A stretch of DNA of 64,000 nucleotides, from contig DASWHF010000045.1 of assembly GCA_036393295.1 (NCBI GenBank), positions 1 to 64,000 of the forward strand, in the 5' to 3' direction. The notes under the pieces were generated by a model. The model saw only the letters and a program-made list of their open reading frames with translations, did not search any database and was not told the DNA's origin. Made by a program: the position numbers and the translations under genes. Below are positions 59,607 to 64,000 of the stretch, piece by piece; position 1 is the first letter of the stretch, and each line of letters begins with the position of its first letter. The DNA comes from DASWHF01 sp036393295 (GTDB lineage Bacteria; Pseudomonadota; Gammaproteobacteria; Acidiferrobacterales; UBA6901).

Positions 59607-59725
59607 GGGCGGGACATCGGCGCAAGGCACTATCAATAGACCTGTAGACACGATATTCCGGGAACCGGCAAAAAGCAAAGCCTCCGGTCGGACGCCGGCG
59701 CCGGGTCGGCGCTATACTGCGCGCC

Positions 59726-60448
59726 ATGAGCGCCGAAGCCGATCCGCGAAGCGTGGCCGACCGCTTGCGCGCCGTGCGCGCCCACATCGCCGAGGCCGCC
59801 ACGGCCGCCGGGCGCGCACCGGCCGACGTGCGGCTGATCGCCGTCTCCAAGACCCATCCGGTCGCGCTGATCGAGGCCGCGGCCGCCGCCGGCCAGCGCG
59901 CCTTCGGCGAGAACACCGTGCAGGAGGCGCTGGCCAAGATCCCCGCCTTCGCCGGGCGCGGCCTGGAATGGCATTTCATCGGCCATCTGCAGTCCAACAA
60001 GGCGCGGTTCCTGCCGGGCAATTTCCACTGGTGGCATTCGCTCGACGCGCTATCGTTGGCACGGCGCGTGGCGCGGCTCGCGCACGCGCAGGCCGCCACC
60101 CTCGACGCGCTGATCGAAGTCAACGTGAGCGGGGACCCGCGCAAGCACGGCATCGCCCCCGACGCCCTGCCGGCGCTGCTGGAGGAATTGCTGCGCGAAC
60201 CCCTGCCCGGCCTGCGCCTGCGCGGCCTGATGACCGTCGGCCCGCACCCGGCCGGCGAGGCCGAACGGCGCGCGGCCTTCGCGCGGCTGCGCGGCTTGCG
60301 CGACGACGCGCGGGCGCGCTTCGGCCTGGCGGACTTCGACGAGCTGTCGATGGGCATGAGCGGCGACTATGTCGAGGCGATACGCGAGGGCGCGACGCTG
60401 GTGCGGATCGGTTCGGCGATCTTCGGGGAGCGGGATTATTCGGGATGA
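59726..60448 (+). CDS. yggS: YggS-family pyridoxal phosphate homeostasis protein
   Basis: A 240-residue PLP-binding protein: K42 in IAVSKTHP is the Schiff-base lysine, and FGENTVQEAL, WHFIGHLQSNK, EVNVSGDPRKHG, GLMTVGPH and LSMGMSGDYVEAI are the family motifs. It buffers PLP and affects amino-acid and keto-acid balance. A TATACT -10-like box lies seven bases before the ATG (59713-59718), but no matching -35 was seen. Confidence 0.94.
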   Translation: MSAEADPRSVADRLRAVRAHIAEAATAAGRAPADVRLIAVSKTHPVALIEAAAAAGQRAFGENTVQEALAKIPAFAGRGLEWHFIGHLQSNKARFLPGNFHWWHSLDALSLARRVARLAHAQAATLDALIEVNVSGDPRKHGIAPDALPALLEELLREPLPGLRLRGLMTVGPHPAGEAERRAAFARLRGLRDDARARFGLADFDELSMGMSGDYVEAIREGATLVRIGSAIFGERDYSG

Positions 60449-60478
60449 CCGGTTCGGCGCCGCGGCAGCGCGTGCGGC

Positions 60479-61363
60479 TCAGCCCTTGGGCCCCACGGTG
60501 GCGCGCGCCACCAGATAGGCGCCCGTCACGATCAACGCCCCGCCGAACCACTCGCGCGCCGTGACGATCTCCTCGGTCAACAGCTGCTGCGACGCCGCCC
60601 CCGCCACCAGCTCGACCAGCGCCAGCACCGCCGAGCGGTGCACCGGCATATGCGTCACGCCGTACTGCACCAGCACCGTCATGACCAGGATGCCGAACAG
60701 CCCGAGCGCGACCGCGCCGAGAAAGATGTCGCCGCCGGCGCGCGGCGCCGGCAGGCCCCAGACGCCGATCAGCACCGCGGCCAGCACCGTCACGCCGAAC
60801 CACACCGCCAGGGATTTGGCCGACACCGAGACGTTCTGCGCCTTGCGCACGATCACGTTCGACAGCGCGAACGCGAAGCCCGCGGACAGCGCATACCAGT
60901 CGGCGCCCGAGCGCGGCCAGGGCGCGCCGAGCGCCGGGTTCCACAGCATCACCAGCGCGCCGCTCATGGCGATCGCCAGGCTCGCGAACGCCAGGCGCGA
61001 GATGCGCTCGTGGAGAACCAGCCGCGCCATCAGCACCGCCCACAGCGGCGACAGGTAGAACAGCAGCAGCACGCGCAGGATGTTGCCGTTGAGCACCGCC
61101 TCGACGAAGGCGATATTGGTCCAGCCGGCGGCGGCCATCAGCAGCAGCATGAGCCGCGGGCTCGCGCGCCACTCGGCGACGCCGCGCCAGGTGCGCGGCA
61201 GGCTGAAGGCGAGCGCGCTGGCGTAGATCACCAGCGTCAGCCACAGGCCGGCCAAACCGCCCTGGTCCAGCAGCCGCATCGGATACCAGACCACGCCCCA
61301 CATCGAGGCGCCGGCCAGCACGCAGGCCACCGGCAGCCAGCGCGTTGTCGGATTGGCCGTCAT
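60479..61363 (-). CDS. EamA/DMT-superfamily transporter
   Basis: A 294-residue permease with about ten helices in two EamA repeats (WLPVACVLAGASMWGVVWYP and the second near LAVWFGVTVLAAVLIGVWGLP). It keeps the SAVLALVELVAGAASQQLLTEE end of the drug/metabolite transporters. The substrate is unknown. The start is at 61363, inside which the promoter of the divergent dapC lies. Confidence 0.88.
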   Translation of the reverse strand: MTANPTTRWLPVACVLAGASMWGVVWYPMRLLDQGGLAGLWLTLVIYASALAFSLPRTWRGVAEWRASPRLMLLLMAAAGWTNIAFVEAVLNGNILRVLLLFYLSPLWAVLMARLVLHERISRLAFASLAIAMSGALVMLWNPALGAPWPRSGADWYALSAGFAFALSNVIVRKAQNVSVSAKSLAVWFGVTVLAAVLIGVWGLPAPRAGGDIFLGAVALGLFGILVMTVLVQYGVTHMPVHRSAVLALVELVAGAASQQLLTEEIVTAREWFGGALIVTGAYLVARATVGPKG

Positions 61364-61382
61364 TCCGGGCTTACCGTATAAT
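61353..61382 (+). promoter_or_regulatory. Probable sigma-70 promoter of dapC
   Basis: On the plus strand TTGGCC (61353-61358), 18 bases and a perfect TATAAT (61377-61382), 30 bases before the dapC ATG. The -35 and spacer lie within the first codons of the divergent permease gene, which leaves little room for a separate permease promoter upstream. Confidence 0.55.
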
Positions 61383-61412
61383 GCGCGTTTTTGTGCAAAC
61401 AGATCTCACCTT

Positions 61413-62615
61413 ATGAACGCCCGGCTGGACCGGCTTCAACCCTACCCGTTTCAGAAGCTCGCGGCGCTGCTGGCCGGCGCGACGCCACCGGCGGACCGCA
61501 GCCCGATACGGCTGTCGGTGGGCGAGCCTCAGCATGCCGTACCGCCGGCGGTTTTGGAAGCCATGGCGGCCAGCCTCGCCGCGCTGTCGCACTATCCGCT
61601 GACGCGCGCCTCCTCGGCGCTGCGCGAGAGCGTCGCCGCCTGGGCGACGCGGCGCTTCCATCTGGAGGCCGGCGCGCTCGATCCGGAGCGGCATGTGCTG
61701 CCGGTCGCCGGTACGCGCGAGGCGCTGTTCTCCATCGCCCAGGCGGTGGTCGATCACGCCCGCGACGCCGCGCCGGTGGTGATCATGCCGAACCCGTTCT
61801 ACCAGATCTACGAAGGCGCGGCGCTGCTCGCCGGCGCCGAGCCGTATTTCATCAACACCGTGGCCGACGACGGCTACCGCATGGACTTCGGCGCGGTGCC
61901 CGACGAGATCTGGGAGCGCACCCAGCTCGTCTATGTGTGCTCGCCCGGCAACCCGAGCGGTGCGGTGTTGAGCGCCGAGGATTATGCCGAGCTGATCGCG
62001 CTCGCCCACCGCTGGGATTTCGTGATCGCCTCGGACGAGTGCTATTCCGAGATCTATTTCGACGACGCCGCGCCGCCGCTCGGGGTGCTGCAGGTCTGTC
62101 AGCAAATGGGCATCGCCGGCTTTCGCCATTGCCTGGCCTTCCACAGCCTGTCGAAGCGCTCGAACCTGCCGGGGCTGCGCTCGGGTTTCGTCGCCGGCGA
62201 CGCCGGCATCCTCGACCGGTACTTCCACTACCGCACCTACCAGGGTTGCGCGCTGCCGCCACCGACCCAGGCGGCCAGTGTCGTCGCCTGGGACGACGAG
62301 ACGCATGTCGCGGCCAACCGCACGCTCTACCGCGAGAAGTTCGACGCCGTCCTGGACCTGCTCGCGCCGGTCCTGGACGTGGCACGGCCGGCGGCCGGTT
62401 TTTATCTCTGGCCGCGCACGCCGGTCGACGACGAGGCATTCACGCGCGAGCTGTACCGGCGCGAGAACGTGCTGGTGCTGCCCGGCGGCTATCTGTCGCG
62501 CAGCGCCCACGGCGTCAATCCCGGCCGCGGCCGCGTGCGCCTGGCCCTGGTCGCGCCGCTGACCGAATGCATCGAGGCCGCCCAACGCGTCCGGAATTAT
62601 GTAGAATCGCTATGA
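61413..62615 (+). CDS. dapC: Succinyldiaminopimelate transaminase
   Basis: A 400-residue fold-type I aminotransferase: LSVGEPQHAVP, YPLTRASSALRESVA, SPGNPSGAV, DECYSEIYF and the PLP lysine K248 in HSLSKRSNLPGLRSGF. With dapD and dapE following, it is assigned to the succinylase branch of lysine/diaminopimelate synthesis. The ATG at 61413 gives the DapC-type N-terminus MNARLDRLQPYPFQKL. Confidence 0.92.
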   Translation: MNARLDRLQPYPFQKLAALLAGATPPADRSPIRLSVGEPQHAVPPAVLEAMAASLAALSHYPLTRASSALRESVAAWATRRFHLEAGALDPERHVLPVAGTREALFSIAQAVVDHARDAAPVVIMPNPFYQIYEGAALLAGAEPYFINTVADDGYRMDFGAVPDEIWERTQLVYVCSPGNPSGAVLSAEDYAELIALAHRWDFVIASDECYSEIYFDDAAPPLGVLQVCQQMGIAGFRHCLAFHSLSKRSNLPGLRSGFVAGDAGILDRYFHYRTYQGCALPPPTQAASVVAWDDETHVAANRTLYREKFDAVLDLLAPVLDVARPAAGFYLWPRTPVDDEAFTRELYRRENVLVLPGGYLSRSAHGVNPGRGRVRLALVAPLTECIEAAQRVRNYVESL

Positions 62616-62655
62616 TTGTCACCCAACGCAAAGGTGCAAAGAGAACACTTACCAC

Positions 62656-62756
62656 TGTAGGCGGGGCTTCCAGCCCCGCCGGCCGCGGGATCGACTCCAG
62701 CCGACGGCCCGTGTTCCACCGGGCGCCGTCCGGCGGGGCTGGAAGCCCCGCCTACA
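62656..62756. repeat. Intergenic inverted repeat, copy 3 of 3
   Basis: The same arms as the copies at 41418 and 55927, here with a longer centre of about 50 bases (total 101). It lies between dapC and dapD, both on the plus strand, 40 bases after the dapC stop, so unlike the other two it is inside a gene series. Confidence 0.85.
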
Positions 62757-62802
62757 AAAGAACATTTTATTGCGTTGAGCAGTCCAAATAGAGGAACACG
62801 AC

Positions 62803-63624
62803 ATGAGCGACATCCAGGCGATCATCACCGAGGCCTTCGAGCGGCGCGCGAGCATTACGCCGCGCAGCGTCGAGACCCACGTCAAGGACGCGGTGCACGA
62901 GGCCGTCAATCTGCTCGACGCCGGCAAGGCGCGCGTCGCCGAGAAGCACGGCGGCAAGTGGGTGGTGAACGAGTGGCTCAAAAAGGCGGTGCTGCTGTAC
63001 TTCCGCATCGAGGACAACAGCTTCATCAAGGGCGGCTACACCAATTACTGGGACAAAGTGCCGTCGAAGTTCGCCGATTACAACAGCAAGAACTTCCGCG
63101 ACGGCGGCTTCCGCGTGGTGCCGCCGGCGGCGGTGCGCAAGGGCGCCTACATCGCGCCGAGCGCGGTGCTCATGCCGAGCTATGTGAATATCGGCGGCTA
63201 CGTCGACGAAGGCACGATGGTCGACACCTGGGCGACGGTCGGCTCGTGCGCCCAGATCGGCAGGCACGTGCACCTGTCGGGCGGGGTCGGCATCGGCGGC
63301 GTGCTCGAACCGGTGCAGGCCGCACCGACCATCATCGAGGACAACTGCTTCATCGGCGCACGCTCCGAGATCGTCGAGGGCGTGATCGTCGAGGCCGGCT
63401 CGGTGATCTCGATGGGCGTGTACATCGGCCAGAGCACCAAGATCTACGACCGCGAGACCGGCGAGGTCAGCTACGGCCGCGTCCCGGCCGGCTCGGTGGT
63501 GGTGTCCGGCAACCTGCCGTCCCAGGACGGCAAATATTCATTGTACTGCGCGGTGATCGTCAAGAAGGTCGACGAGAAGACCCGCTCCAAGGTCGGCATC
63601 AATGAGCTACTGCGGGACATCTGA
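62803..63624 (+). CDS. dapD: 2,3,4,5-tetrahydropyridine-2,6-dicarboxylate N-succinyltransferase
   Basis: A 273-residue trimeric acyltransferase: an N-terminal helical domain (MSDIQAIITEAFERRASITP) and a left-handed hexapeptide helix (AVLMPSYVNIGGYVDEGTMVD, GGVGIGGVLEP, IIEDNCFIGARSEIVEG). It transfers succinyl from succinyl-CoA. GAGGAACACGAC precedes the ATG. It is followed by dapE. Confidence 0.96.
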   Translation: MSDIQAIITEAFERRASITPRSVETHVKDAVHEAVNLLDAGKARVAEKHGGKWVVNEWLKKAVLLYFRIEDNSFIKGGYTNYWDKVPSKFADYNSKNFRDGGFRVVPPAAVRKGAYIAPSAVLMPSYVNIGGYVDEGTMVDTWATVGSCAQIGRHVHLSGGVGIGGVLEPVQAAPTIIEDNCFIGARSEIVEGVIVEAGSVISMGVYIGQSTKIYDRETGEVSYGRVPAGSVVVSGNLPSQDGKYSLYCAVIVKKVDEKTRSKVGINELLRDI

Positions 63625-63675
63625 GCACCGACCCCCGGCCCGGCCGGCGCGACCCGGATCGTGCGAGGCGCGCGC

Positions 63676-64000
63676 GTGACTGACCGTACGCTCGAACTCG
63701 CGATGGAGCTCATCCGCCGGCCGTCGCTGACGCCGAACGACGCCGGCTGCCAGGAGCTGATGATCGAGCGCCTCGAGCGCGTCGGCTTCACGGTCGAGCG
63801 GCTGCGCTTCGGCGCGGTCGACAACTTCTGGGCGCGGCGCGGATCGGCGAAACCACTGGTGGTGCTGGCCGGCCACACCGACGTCGTGCCGACCGGCCCC
63901 CGGGAGAAATGGACCAGCGATCCGTTCACGCCGACCGTGCGCGACGGCCTGCTCTACGGCCGCGGCGCCGCCGACATGAAGGGCTCGCTCGCCGCCTTCG
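63676..64000 (+). CDS. dapE: Succinyl-diaminopimelate desuccinylase, cut by window edge
   Basis: The first 108 codons of an M20 metallopeptidase: LELAMELIRRPSLTPNDAGC, AGHTDVVPTGP (metal His) and YGRGAADMKGSL (bridging Asp). A GTG at 63676 is taken as start; another in-frame GTG lies at 63661. It completes the dapC-dapD-dapE series. The C-terminal metal ligands lie beyond the window. Confidence 0.93.
   Translation, partial: MTDRTLELAMELIRRPSLTPNDAGCQELMIERLERVGFTVERLRFGAVDNFWARRGSAKPLVVLAGHTDVVPTGPREKWTSDPFTPTVRDGLLYGRGAADMKGSLAAF

Noticed and set aside
1..64000. tRNA, rRNA and riboswitch genes
   Set aside because: No cloverleaf with a TTC-loop signature, rRNA segment or known riboswitch core was recognised by eye; a covariance-model scan was not possible.

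Overview
The window is GC-rich bacterial chromosome with gene orders typical of a gammaproteobacterium: yceD-rpmF-plsX-fabHDG-acpP-fabF-pabB/pabC-mltG-tmk-holB-pilZ-tatD, maf-sppA-Rieske-HAD-rluC/rne, exbB-exbD-msbA-lpxK-ycaR-kdsB, lolC-lolD and dapC-dapD-dapE. LPS and lipoprotein-export genes show a Gram-negative cell. A sulfur-oxidising, Chromatiales-like relative is possible, but that is inference from overall gene content (c-type cytochromes, a YeiH-type transporter) and was not tested.

Bases 1-15310 are a metal-resistance island read entirely on the minus strand. In transcription order it encodes a Cys-rich CopL-like protein, the multicopper oxidase CopA, the outer-membrane protein CopB, a DUF2231 membrane protein, a broken cytochrome lipoprotein, a second Cys-rich protein, a porin, a small cytochrome c, a Met-rich periplasmic protein, a second outer-membrane protein, a second Met-rich protein, a membrane protein and a His-rich secreted protein. 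These are followed by a MerR regulator, a cytochrome c / beta-propeller / YHS unit, a second MerR regulator, a glutaredoxin-like protein, a CPH-type (CopB) P1B ATPase and a SHOCT-like protein cut by the window edge. Two MerR-type promoters (over-long 19 and 20 bp spacers containing ACCT...AGGT dyads) were found, one before each of the last two units.

Bases 15311-17902 are a decayed boundary. They hold a truncated galactose-oxidase-like gene, an IS66-type accessory ORF remnant, a MITE-like array of hairpins and a cluster of TTAGTTCGC repeats resembling the end of a Tn7/Tn5053-type transposon. No intact transposase is present.

Bases 17903-24965 carry a YeiH-type transporter with an unusual hydrophilic insert, a 44-residue membrane peptide, a universal stress protein, an uncharacterised SRPBCC-like membrane protein, a sirtuin, an M48 peptidase, a YjgN-type protein and a class V aminotransferase.

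Bases 25009-37342 are one long minus-strand run for fatty-acid/phospholipid synthesis, p-aminobenzoate, peptidoglycan lytic activity, dTMP kinase and the DNA polymerase III delta' subunit. It starts at a near-consensus sigma-70 promoter whose -10 box lies only nine bases from the yceD start codon. A divergent promoter reads two-subunit pyruvate carboxylase genes.

Bases 40831-64000 are housekeeping genes: maf, sppA, rluC, rne, the LPS-export operon, comEC, lolCD, capA-like, dciA-like, yggS, a DMT-family permease and the lysine/diaminopimelate genes dapC, dapD and dapE (the last cut by the window edge). Three copies of one intergenic inverted repeat, one copy of another, and a polypurine/polypyrimidine repeat that has been read into the end of kdsB punctuate this part. 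No tRNA, rRNA or CRISPR array was seen.
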